Assembly (NCBI GenBank): GCA_016845105.1
Contig: JAERTF010000152.1
Span: forward strand, 1 to 58,025
Length of the DNA: 58,025 nt
Direction of reading: 5' to 3'
DNA from: Bacteroidota bacterium
Lineage (GTDB): Bacteria > Bacteroidota > Bacteroidia > Bacteroidales > F082
Part shown: positions 16,292 through 25,235 of the stretch, piece by piece
How the letters are laid out: every line of letters begins with the position of its first letter
Position numbering within the stretch: the first letter of the stretch is position 1
Made by a program: the position numbers and the translations under genes
The notes under the pieces: model-generated
The model's input: the letters and a program-made list of their open reading frames with translations, nothing else
Told to the model about the DNA's origin: nothing
The model's database searches: none

Positions 16292-18640
16292 ATGCATTCG
16301 ATTTATTATAAAGCGAATTTTATTATACTGATAACTGTACTATCTGTTAATTTGCTATTTGGTGAAGTTCATACTGATATAGTTTTCATGCCTGCCAATG
16401 ATGTTAAAAGTAATGTTCAAAAATCCGAATCACTTTTATTATTATCCCAAAAGCTTGAATCAATTGACCTTAATTTAAGCCTGGAAGCATCTAAACAAGC
16501 TCTTAGGCTATCCAATAAAATTGATGATAATAGATTAAAAGCAAATTGCAATCAGCAATATGGACAGTTACTATATTTAACAGGTAAAACTGATCTAGGT
16601 ATTAAGACTCTTAAATCAGCGCTTGAATTGTATGAAAAATCAAATATTAGATTTCAAGCGGCATCTACACTTGTGCAACTTGGCAAAGCATACCAATCGA
16701 ATGATCAGTTTAAAAAGTCACTAATCTACTTCAATTCCTCCTTAGCTGATTTTAAACTACTTAATGATAGTTCAGAAATTGCAAAATGCCACATATATAT
16801 TGCTGAATCATATAATTTATTGGGCGATAATGAGTCTGCCATGGATCACATTAATAAGGCTATGAGTATTTCAATAAACAATAATTATATTGATATCGAA
16901 GCAATTGCCCATTTAAAACTAGGTGAGGTATATATTGTCACAAATAATTCAGAAGAAGCCAAGTCTCAACTTATCCAAGCAATGGAACTAGCGGATTCAG
17001 TTTCAGACATTGAGACATTAAGTAAAACGAAATTAGAACTGAGTGATTACTACTTGTCCATTGGGGATTCGACGATAGCATTATCTTATCTATCAGAATA
17101 TCTAGCCATTAACGCTGAGATTGAGAAAAATATATTTATTAAACTCGAAAGTTTTCTCATAAGTATATCAGATCTTAATTCAGAAAAGAAAACCAGTTCA
17201 TTAAGTCTATATCTGTTTATTGGATTAACAGTTATACTAATTATAATTCTTGGATATGTACTATTTAGAATTAAAAAATTACGAGTTCTCCACAATTCAA
17301 TAATTGAGAAATCAAGTGAAGAAATAATAGCTTTTGAAAAAAGCACCAGCGATCTTGATGCAAAGATTGAAACAAAAACCAACGAAAGATTAGCAGAAAT
17401 AGAAGAAGAAATAAGAAACAATAAACTTTCAAATGTTGCAATACGTAATTCTCAGAAAAACCTGAATCAGGTTAACTACCTAAAGGACATGTTTTTATCA
17501 AAAATTAGTCATGAAATACGAACACCACTAAGTGGCATATTAGGTTTTGCCGAAATACTTGAGACTCAACTAGCATTGGAAGAAGAAGAAGATTTGTTCG
17601 AATTTGCCAGTAGTATAACCGAAAGCGGGATGAGTTTAGTTTCATTACTTAACAATATACTTGATATTAGCAGGTTGAACTCCAACAACATGCAGCTGGA
17701 TATAAAAAAACTAAATATTATTGAACTAATACAAACTATTGTAGATAATTTTAATCCTAAAGCTAGCTTAGTAGGTTTAAAACTTATATATGATTCGAAA
17801 GAAATACCAGAAATAGAAACCGATGGAGTAATTTTTTCAAAGATAGTGTCACTAATTATTGATAACTCAATTAAATTTACAGAAAAGGGATTTATTAAAA
17901 TAAGCCAAGATTCAAATGAGAGTGAAATAGCCATTTACATAAAAGATACTGGTATTGGTATTGACAAGGTGTATATCGATCAGGTTTTTGAGCCTTATAG
18001 ACAAGAAAGTTTGGGTTATTCTACATCATATCAGGGTGCTGGACTCGGACTTCCCTTGGCAAAGAAAATGGCCAACAAACTTGGTGGTAAAATTAGCATT
18101 TCATCAGAAAAGGGCATTGGTACAACACTGGTTCTTAATTTCCCAATTTCACATAACAAAATTGAGGATACTTCGCCTATAGCTTCTTTGGTTCCTGATG
18201 TCAAATCCCCAAAAGAAACAAAATCCGTATCAGAAAAGAAATCATTGCCATGGGAAACAAAAACAGTGCTAGTGGTAGAAGATGATAATATGAATCAAAT
18301 ACTATACAAAAAACTACTTAAAACAGCCGAACATCTTGATATTGTCAAGGATGGTAAAACAGCATTCTCGATTATAGAGAAGCAAAGAGCCAAGGACCGT
18401 AATTTTGATTTTATCTTAATGGATATTAACTTACCTGCGCCATGGGATGGGATTTCACTTATGAAAGAAATTAGAAATAGATGGCCTGATTACAAAGAAA
18501 TCCCATTTATTGCACAAACAGCATATGCAATCTCTGGTAACCGTGAAGCAATGCTTGAAGAGGGTTTTGATGAATATATTACGAAACCTATCATAAAAAC
18601 AAACCTAATCGAGACCATTAAAACTGTACTTAATAGTTAA
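16292..18640 (+). CDS. TPR hybrid sensor histidine kinase
   Basis: A 782-residue hybrid kinase. It has a signal or first helix (about 8-24), periplasmic tetratricopeptide-type helices (about 45-285), a membrane helix (303-326), a coiled coil (about 335-395), a HisKA domain with phosphoacceptor H407 (SHEIRTPLSG), an HATPase domain with N525 in the N box, DTGIGI (552-557) and GAGLGL (582-587), and a receiver domain with acidic D664/D665, phosphoacceptor D711 and a KP pair in ITKPI. All catalytic motifs are intact. No DNA-binding domain is present, so a separate response regulator or phosphotransfer protein is implied. It lies 7 bp after the methyltransferase gene, which suggests it senses or controls the glycan locus. 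Confidence 0.93.
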   Translation: MHSIYYKANFIILITVLSVNLLFGEVHTDIVFMPANDVKSNVQKSESLLLLSQKLESIDLNLSLEASKQALRLSNKIDDNRLKANCNQQYGQLLYLTGKTDLGIKTLKSALELYEKSNIRFQAASTLVQLGKAYQSNDQFKKSLIYFNSSLADFKLLNDSSEIAKCHIYIAESYNLLGDNESAMDHINKAMSISINNNYIDIEAIAHLKLGEVYIVTNNSEEAKSQLIQAMELADSVSDIETLSKTKLELSDYYLSIGDSTIALSYLSEYLAINAEIEKNIFIKLESFLISISDLNSEKKTSSLSLYLFIGLTVILIIILGYVLFRIKKLRVLHNSIIEKSSEEIIAFEKSTSDLDAKIETKTNERLAEIEEEIRNNKLSNVAIRNSQKNLNQVNYLKDMFLSKISHEIRTPLSGILGFAEILETQLALEEEEDLFEFASSITESGMSLVSLLNNILDISRLNSNNMQLDIKKLNIIELIQTIVDNFNPKASLVGLKLIYDSKEIPEIETDGVIFSKIVSLIIDNSIKFTEKGFIKISQDSNESEIAIYIKDTGIGIDKVYIDQVFEPYRQESLGYSTSYQGAGLGLPLAKKMANKLGGKISISSEKGIGTTLVLNFPISHNKIEDTSPIASLVPDVKSPKETKSVSEKKSLPWETKTVLVVEDDNMNQILYKKLLKTAEHLDIVKDGKTAFSIIEKQRAKDRNFDFILMDINLPAPWDGISLMKEIRNRWPDYKEIPFIAQTAYAISGNREAMLEEGFDEYITKPIIKTNLIETIKTVLNS

Positions 18641-18682
18641 TTAGTGGAATATAGTTTATAATCTATTTCCATACTAATCCAC

Positions 18683-18765
18683 AGTGCAAACGATTGCAAT
18701 TTGCACTACTGAAGTATACATTACTCACCCCGAGCTTTTAATACACCATATGAGCTACTTGGGGT
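18683..18765 (+). other. Two hairpins in the leader before the first T9SS protein gene
   Basis: AGTGCAAA (18683-18690) pairs with TTTGCACT (18700-18707) over a 9-base loop. A second imperfect pairing joins ACCCC and AGCT (18727-18736) with AGCT and GGGGT (18753-18765). They lie in the 140-bp gap after the histidine kinase gene. Neither has a following T run on the + strand, so they may be weak terminators or leader structures. No promoter box was convincing here. Confidence 0.4.
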
Positions 18766-18831
18766 AGAATCAAAAAATAAATGCTTAGCTTTGTAGGTGA
18801 AACATTTGATAATCCAACAAACTATCATTTC

Positions 18832-21096
18832 ATGCTTAAAACTTTACTCCTACTTTTTTTGCAAATTGTACTAACAGTAGTATTATTAGCAACCAGCAAC
18901 CATACCATCACCATTGATGGAAATAATAATGAATGGGATGCCGATGAAACATTTACAAATATTAGTCATGATGGAAGTAGTGATACTCGGAATGCTTATT
19001 TTACTTGGGATGCTGATTTTATTTATATTGGCATTTCTGATGTTGAGGCGGATAGAAGCCCATTAGCCACGTTTGTATATTTTGATATAGATCCAACCAG
19101 TTCAAATGGTACAACAAATGCATATGCATGGGGTCATAATATTACAACACCATTTTCTGCTGACTGGGTTGTTGTATTCAAAAATGGTTATTCGAATCAG
19201 GATTATATTGAAGTCATGAATTATAATGGTTCTAATTGGGTTACTTATGATTCTGAGCCAGCCCTTCAGCTACTTTCAGGTGGAGGAGATACTTTAGTAA
19301 AATTTGCTATTGGTACAGATTATAGGGAAGTCAAAATTAAGAGGTCTATGATTGGAAATCCTGAAGCAATTAAAACATGCATGTTCAGTGAAGGACAGTG
19401 GGATGCCACCCACTGGAGATATTTAGCATGGCCACATGACCCCACCGGTTCTCCCAGATGGAATGATGCTGGCAGAGCTGAAAACCAACAATTATATCAT
19501 TATTATGGTTTCCTACTTGAAGATAACATAGCTCAAACCTCTGCTCCCTATTACGATGCCAACATTGTTTCCTGGACCGGTGCCTCAAGTTCCAGCTGGG
19601 CAACTAACGGCAACTGGACAGGCGGAACTGCACCTGATCAAAACACACTGGTACTATTGCCTGCAACTGCCACAACTACCATAGATGCTTCTGGAGCCAG
19701 TTGCTATGATATGTCAATTACATCGGGAGGAGTACTCACCCTATCAATCGATGGCGAGTTATCAGTCGGAGGAAACTTATATAATACTGTAGCATCAGGA
19801 GTGGTTGTACAATCAACTTCATCGGGTAACGGATCACTTATTGTTGAAGAAAGTAATACTGCCCAAGCTACAATTCAAAACTATGTATCGGCGGGCCAGT
19901 GGCATTCTTGGTCAGCACCTGTTTCCGGGCTCACAGCCTACGAACTATACTTAAATGCAAGCCCCGAGGTATGGTTGACAGAGTATGATGAGGCTACCAA
20001 GGGATATACCTATATAAGTGCGTTTACAGAGCCCCTTGGAGATATGAAAGGCTGGATGCTATGGATTGGCGGGTCAACGGCAAATACATATAACTTCGAA
20101 GGGCCACTTCACACTGGGACGTTCGGAAGTGATAACAATATGGTTCGATCTGCTTCAGGTGATTATGGGTTCAACTATATTGGAAATCCATATTCATCAG
20201 CAATTGACTGGGAAGCAACTGGTGGGTGGACAAAAACAAACCTCAACGATGCGATATATATCTATAACAACGGAAGTTGGACAACTTACATAAATGGTAC
20301 AGGTGTTCTTGGTGGATCACGTTACATCGCAATGAATCAGGGGTTCTTTGTTCAGGTAAGCGACGGTGCAGGTTCGTATCCCGAGTATGGTACTTTAAAA
20401 ATGGATAACGATGTATGTGTTCACAATTCTGTTGGATTTCTCAAAGAAACTGAAACTACTACTGATAGTTTAATCAGGGTTCAGGTATCACAAAATGGGA
20501 TAATTGATGAAGCTGTTATCAGATTTAATTCTGATGCAACAGCCGGTTTTGATGGGCAATTTGATGCAGTTAAATTCTTCAGTTATGTTGAAGATCGACC
20601 CCAAATCTATTCATCGGCAAACAATGGTATGGCAATTAATACATTACCCTCATCAATTGAAATTATTGATATAAATGTATTAGGTATCGATGGACAAACT
20701 ATGACCATTGGTACAACCGAATTAATTGATATCACCAATGTATATCTAGAAGATAATTTCACAGGGATTATAACAAACATTGGCACAGATGAATATTCTT
20801 TTATTTATGATAAGGATATTAGTAACAGATTTACGGTTTATTTAACAATCACCAATTCCACTGAAGTTGATAGTAAGTTAGTTTTTAAAGCATTTTCAAC
20901 CAATAACAATATAAAATTCCAATTTTATGACTCTGAGAGTTATAGTATTTCGGTAACAAATTTGCTCGGACAGAAAGTTTATCAGAAGGATGGAATAATA
21001 AGGAAGGCTGAGGTTATAAACCTAAAACCTGGAATTTATATTGTAAAAGTAAACTCAGCAACAACAGAAGCTTTGAGAAAAGTAATTGTAAAATAA
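18832..21096 (+). CDS. Secreted protein with CBM9/DOMON-like domain and T9SS sorting domain
   Basis: The ATG at 18832 was chosen because it begins directly with a signal peptide (MLKTLLLLFLQIVLTV). An upstream ATG at 18781 would place acidic residues before it. The 754-residue product has an N-terminal beta-sandwich starting TITIDGNNNEWDADE, like CBM9/DOMON or glucodextranase-type domains. Next is an adhesin-like module beginning near SWATNGNWTGGTAPD, a stretch with GNPYSSAIDWEATGGW typical of large Bacteroidota surface proteins, and a C-terminal T9SS domain (SISVTNLLGQKVYQ...PGIYIVKV). It is probably exported to the cell surface, and carbohydrate binding is inferred. It lies 33 bp before the amylase gene. 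Confidence 0.83.
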   Translation: MLKTLLLLFLQIVLTVVLLATSNHTITIDGNNNEWDADETFTNISHDGSSDTRNAYFTWDADFIYIGISDVEADRSPLATFVYFDIDPTSSNGTTNAYAWGHNITTPFSADWVVVFKNGYSNQDYIEVMNYNGSNWVTYDSEPALQLLSGGGDTLVKFAIGTDYREVKIKRSMIGNPEAIKTCMFSEGQWDATHWRYLAWPHDPTGSPRWNDAGRAENQQLYHYYGFLLEDNIAQTSAPYYDANIVSWTGASSSSWATNGNWTGGTAPDQNTLVLLPATATTTIDASGASCYDMSITSGGVLTLSIDGELSVGGNLYNTVASGVVVQSTSSGNGSLIVEESNTAQATIQNYVSAGQWHSWSAPVSGLTAYELYLNASPEVWLTEYDEATKGYTYISAFTEPLGDMKGWMLWIGGSTANTYNFEGPLHTGTFGSDNNMVRSASGDYGFNYIGNPYSSAIDWEATGGWTKTNLNDAIYIYNNGSWTTYINGTGVLGGSRYIAMNQGFFVQVSDGAGSYPEYGTLKMDNDVCVHNSVGFLKETETTTDSLIRVQVSQNGIIDEAVIRFNSDATAGFDGQFDAVKFFSYVEDRPQIYSSANNGMAINTLPSSIEIIDINVLGIDGQTMTIGTTELIDITNVYLEDNFTGIITNIGTDEYSFIYDKDISNRFTVYLTITNSTEVDSKLVFKAFSTNNNIKFQFYDSESYSISVTNLLGQKVYQKDGIIRKAEVINLKPGIYIVKVNSATTEALRKVIVK

Positions 21097-21129
21097 AGAG
21101 TATAGTTTAACGAATTACCAAAAAAGATT

Positions 21130-24100
21130 ATGAATAACAACTACCTTAGGTATGCAACCATTTTTATTGCCTTAACCATAAATATTACACTATATTCTCA
21201 GATATACGCCCCTGAGGGATTGAATATACCAGGTAGCTGGAATGACTGGACAAATCCTCCTACCAACCTGAGCTTCGCCGGCAGCGCTCAAACTCCAGGA
21301 GGCGAAGTTGTGGTGCTTCCATTAACTTACCCCGTGTATCAAACAATATTCTCGGTTAATCAGTCTGGGGGTTCAGTTGTTTCAGGTGATTATGAGTTTA
21401 AGCTTACTTCAGGTCCGCTTGATAACATTTGGCAAAATCAATGGGGTGATGTATTGGTTGAATCAAATACAATTCAGGAATATAAATATGGTGTTGCAGG
21501 TTCTTCGTATGAGCCGGGAAATAACTCAGTTACGCTTGTTGATAATAAGTGGTATATCATTAATTTTAATAATATCGGATATGAAAGTACCAATGGTATT
21601 TTTATGGAGCTTAGTGGTGAGCCTGTGGATATAATTTCAGTTGAACAAAACCCTATGCTTCCTTCAAATACCGAAGAAGTTGAAGTTACAATCGAAGTAT
21701 CCAACCAGCCTGTTATTGAAGAACATATATTCTTAAGGTACTCCACTTCGAATTTTGTAAACTCCGATTTAATTGAGTTTGAGTTTTTAGGAACAACAGG
21801 TTCAGCTATGATCCCATCATATGACGATGGCGAAGAAATTCAATATTATGTTTTCTCAACAGTTTTTGATGAGCCTCTTTATTATGATATTCAAACTATT
21901 AAGTACAATAATAATTATGGAGACTACTTCAGTTATTTGGTTGGTGATACAATATCATGTGGTACAGATCTTTCACTTATTTCCACAGAACCGGTTTTTC
22001 CCATTGAGCAGTCCGATGTTCTAATTACTTTCAATGCCGAACTTGGGAATGGTGGACTTGCAGGTTACAATGATACAGTGTATGCTCATACTGGGGTAAT
22101 TACAAGTGAAAGCACTGGTTCATCCGATTGGAAGTACGTTAAAACAGAATGGGGAGAAAACACACCCGACACAAAGTTAACTTTAATTGATAGTAATCTT
22201 TATCAGCTTTACATACCAAATATTAGAGCTTACTATGATATTCCTTTGGGAGAAGAAATATTGGAAATGGCTTTTGTTTTCAGGAGTTATGAACCAATAA
22301 ACGGGAATTCATATTTGGAAGCAAAAACGTCAGAAAACAGTGATATTTTCGTTGATATATATGCAGAAGAACTAAATGTAAAGATAACTTACCCAACCGT
22401 TAGGGATAATATGTTTGATCCAAATGAGCTTGTTCCTGTTTGTGCAACTTCACTACAATCACCAACTGGAGTTGGAGTATTTCTTGATGGAGATTTTTTA
22501 GGCGCCTCTTTAGAAGGAAGTAATAGTGCGGTAACAGGTTTCTTAACATCAGATTATGAGCCTGGGGTTCACTGGCTTGAAGCACGTGCCGGTGGTAATA
22601 CTTTTGTTTATGATTCGTTACAGATTTACATTCGTGGTGAAGTTCCTGTTGCTGATTTGCCAGATGGAGCTGAACCAGGAATAAACTATGTGAATGATAA
22701 TACGGTTACGCTTGTATTACACGATCCTGCAAAACTTAAAGAATACGCGTTTATTATTGGTGATTTCAACAACTGGAGCGTAAACGACGATTCGTATATG
22801 AATAGAACTCCAAACGGTGATTATTACTGGATAACCATTAGCGGATTAAATCCCGGTGAAGAATATGCTTACCAATATTACATTGATGGTGAGATAAAAC
22901 TTGCTGACCCATATTGTGATAAGGTACTCGACCCTTGGAACGATAAGTGGATTCCTGAGGAAAATTATCCAAACCTAAAGGAATATCCCTTCGATTTAAC
23001 AACCGGAATAGTTAGTGTTTTTGAAACAGGAAAACAACCATTTAATTGGGTGATTGAAGATTTTACACCGGTAGCTGTGCACGAAACTCAATCCGATCTA
23101 ATAATATATGAATTGCTGATTCGTGATTTTGTTGCAGATAGAAGAATAGCTTCAGTAACGGACTCATTGGATTATCTCAGTAGCCTGGGTATTAATGCTA
23201 TCGAGCTTATGCCAATAAATGAATTTGAAGGTAATGATAGTTGGGGATACAATCCTTCCTTTTATTTTGCAACCGACAAAGCCTATGGTACAACTAATGA
23301 GTACAAAGCTTTTATTGATGCATGTCATGAGCGTGATATAGCTGTTATACTTGATGTTGTGTTAAATCATTCATTTAGTCAATCTCCATTGGTACAGATG
23401 TATTGGGATGGACAAAATAACATGCCAACACCTCAAAACCCTTGGTATAATCAAACTGCCACACACCCCTTAAGTCCGGGTTACGATTTTAATCACGAAA
23501 GTCAGGCTACCAAAGAATTTACCAAAAAGTTTTTTAGTTTCTGGGTTGAAGAATTTAAGGTTGATGGTTTTCGACTGGATCTATCAAAAGGTTTCACACA
23601 AACCTACACAGGTCAGGACATTGGTGCATGGAGCCAATATGATCAATCGAGGATAAACATACTTACTGATTATTATAATTCAATAAAAGAAACAGATCCT
23701 GATACATATGTTATATTAGAGCATTTGGCAAACAATGATGAGGAAGTTGTATTGGCTAATAGCGGGATGATGCTTTGGGCAAATATGTCTGAACAGTTTA
23801 ATCAAAATACCATGGGTTGGAACGATAACTCAGATTTTTCATGGGCATATTACAATGAGCGCGGGTTTACATATCCAAATCTGATCCCATACATGGAAAG
23901 CCATGACGAAGAGCGTCTTATGTACAAAAACCTTATGTGGGGTAATACCAGTGGTGATTACAATATTAAGGATACAACAACTGCTTTAAGCAGAATATCA
24001 GCTATAATACCAATGTACTTTATGGTTCCCGGACCAAAAATGATTTGGCAATTTGGTGAACTTGGCTATGATTACAGTATTAATTATTGTAATGATGGAA

Positions 24101-24972
24101 CAATTAGTGAGGACTGTCGTACCCAAAGCAAACCAGTTAAATGGGATTATTGGAATAATGTTAACCGACAAGAGGTATATCAGGTACTATCGGGGATGGC
24201 CATACTTAAAACTGGTCAGGAAGCCTTCAAATCTGGAAATTTCACTTCAGATTTATCGAGCCTAATTAAAAAATCATGGTTAACACATTCTTCCTTAAAT
24301 GTATGTGTAGGCGGCAATTTTGATGTAGTTGGTCATACAACAAATCCAGGTTTCCAACACACAGGAACATGGTACAACTATTTCTCCGGAGAAAGCTTTG
24401 ATGTAAGCAATTCATCAAACCATACTGTAAACCTTGCAGCTGGAGAATATTATGTTTATACCGATAAAAAACTCGAAAGGCCTTTCGTTAATTTGGATAT
24501 TGATGTACGCTGGAGTGAAACCGGAAACCCAGTAAATGGAGCAAGAGTTACAGTATTGTTGTTGGGAAGTAAAGTAACCGGAGTTGATGGTATAGCCAAT
24601 TTTATGGCTGCATCAAATAGTGATTACGAATATGTAGTTGCAGTGGCAGGCCATGATGATAGTAATGGTACTATTTCGCTTGCAGAAGATAATATTACAA
24701 TTATAATTGAAATTGATGGTGCTGATGGAATTAATGAGAATACTGATAACAGGATAAGAGTTTATCCAAATCCTGCACAGAAACAAATTACAATAGATAC
24801 TGATAACACCTACAAATTACGGTTTATATCTTTAAGCGGAAAGACACTAAAGGAAATAAACACAGTAAACCACAAAGAAATCATTAACACAAGTAGCTTT
24901 GAACCTGGTATCTACATACTAAGGTTCTCAAATAAAAGTATAATACTCAATAAAAAATTGATAATTAATTAA
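21130..24972 (+). CDS. Secreted GH13 alpha-amylase-family enzyme with T9SS sorting domain
   Basis: A 1280-residue multidomain enzyme. A signal peptide is followed by a starch-module-like domain (LNIPGSWNDW...), an Ig-like domain with LRYSTSNF, and a CBM48-type E-set near residues 533-620 (YAFIIGDFNNW). The GH13 barrel follows: region I DVVLNH (742-747), nucleophile D817 in GFRLD, acid/base E864 in ILEH, and transition-state D926 in ESHDEE. A carboxypeptidase-regulatory-like domain and a T9SS domain (IRVYPNPAQKQITI...PGIYILRF) end the protein. It should cleave alpha-1,4 or alpha-1,6 glucans at the cell surface. All three catalytic acids are present; the exact specificity is not determinable. 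Confidence 0.93.
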   Translation: MNNNYLRYATIFIALTINITLYSQIYAPEGLNIPGSWNDWTNPPTNLSFAGSAQTPGGEVVVLPLTYPVYQTIFSVNQSGGSVVSGDYEFKLTSGPLDNIWQNQWGDVLVESNTIQEYKYGVAGSSYEPGNNSVTLVDNKWYIINFNNIGYESTNGIFMELSGEPVDIISVEQNPMLPSNTEEVEVTIEVSNQPVIEEHIFLRYSTSNFVNSDLIEFEFLGTTGSAMIPSYDDGEEIQYYVFSTVFDEPLYYDIQTIKYNNNYGDYFSYLVGDTISCGTDLSLISTEPVFPIEQSDVLITFNAELGNGGLAGYNDTVYAHTGVITSESTGSSDWKYVKTEWGENTPDTKLTLIDSNLYQLYIPNIRAYYDIPLGEEILEMAFVFRSYEPINGNSYLEAKTSENSDIFVDIYAEELNVKITYPTVRDNMFDPNELVPVCATSLQSPTGVGVFLDGDFLGASLEGSNSAVTGFLTSDYEPGVHWLEARAGGNTFVYDSLQIYIRGEVPVADLPDGAEPGINYVNDNTVTLVLHDPAKLKEYAFIIGDFNNWSVNDDSYMNRTPNGDYYWITISGLNPGEEYAYQYYIDGEIKLADPYCDKVLDPWNDKWIPEENYPNLKEYPFDLTTGIVSVFETGKQPFNWVIEDFTPVAVHETQSDLIIYELLIRDFVADRRIASVTDSLDYLSSLGINAIELMPINEFEGNDSWGYNPSFYFATDKAYGTTNEYKAFIDACHERDIAVILDVVLNHSFSQSPLVQMYWDGQNNMPTPQNPWYNQTATHPLSPGYDFNHESQATKEFTKKFFSFWVEEFKVDGFRLDLSKGFTQTYTGQDIGAWSQYDQSRINILTDYYNSIKETDPDTYVILEHLANNDEEVVLANSGMMLWANMSEQFNQNTMGWNDNSDFSWAYYNERGFTYPNLIPYMESHDEERLMYKNLMWGNTSGDYNIKDTTTALSRISAIIPMYFMVPGPKMIWQFGELGYDYSINYCNDGTISEDCRTQSKPVKWDYWNNVNRQEVYQVLSGMAILKTGQEAFKSGNFTSDLSSLIKKSWLTHSSLNVCVGGNFDVVGHTTNPGFQHTGTWYNYFSGESFDVSNSSNHTVNLAAGEYYVYTDKKLERPFVNLDIDVRWSETGNPVNGARVTVLLLGSKVTGVDGIANFMAASNSDYEYVVAVAGHDDSNGTISLAEDNITIIIEIDGADGINENTDNRIRVYPNPAQKQITIDTDNTYKLRFISLSGKTLKEINTVNHKEIINTSSFEPGIYILRFSNKSIILNKKLIIN

Positions 24973-25013
24973 TGTACTTACTGAAATTGCTGATATGTCA
25001 ATTATAATGTTTA

Positions 25014-25083
25014 GAGATTGCTTATTCCTCGTACCTCGTCATCGCAATGACGTCACTGCGAGGAAGAATGACGAAGCAGTCTC
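25014..25083. repeat. 70-bp imperfect palindrome (REP/MITE-like element)
   Basis: GAGATTGCTT at the left end pairs with AAGCAGTCTC at the right end with one mismatch. Inside are CCTCG/CGAGG arms and the perfect hairpin CGTCAT-CGCA-ATGACG. It is more GC-rich than its surroundings and resembles the scattered CGTCATTGCGAGG...CGAAGCAATCTC intergenic palindromes found in many bacterial genomes. It lies in the 263-bp gap after the amylase gene, where it could also terminate or stabilise transcripts. Only one copy was seen in this window. Confidence 0.75.
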
Positions 25084-25148
25084 ATCAATAGTTGATACAT
25101 GAATAGATACTTGAAACTTAAAGGTTAATTCAAATTTTTAATAAATAA

Positions 25149-25180
25149 TTGAAAATAAATATAAATAATTCTTATTTTTA
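25149..25180 (+). promoter_or_regulatory. Candidate Bacteroidota promoter for the 840-residue T9SS protein
   Basis: TTG at 25149-25151 and TATTTTTA at 25173-25180 are separated by 21 bases, matching the -33/-7 layout with one mismatch from TAnnTTTG. It lies 55 bp before the ATG at 25236. A similar TTCTTATTTTTA string stands before the M1 peptidase gene. Confidence 0.55.
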
Positions 25181-25235
25181 GAGCTCAATTTCACCAATTG
25201 ACTTAGACTTAAGAAAAAAACTTAAATTTTATGAT

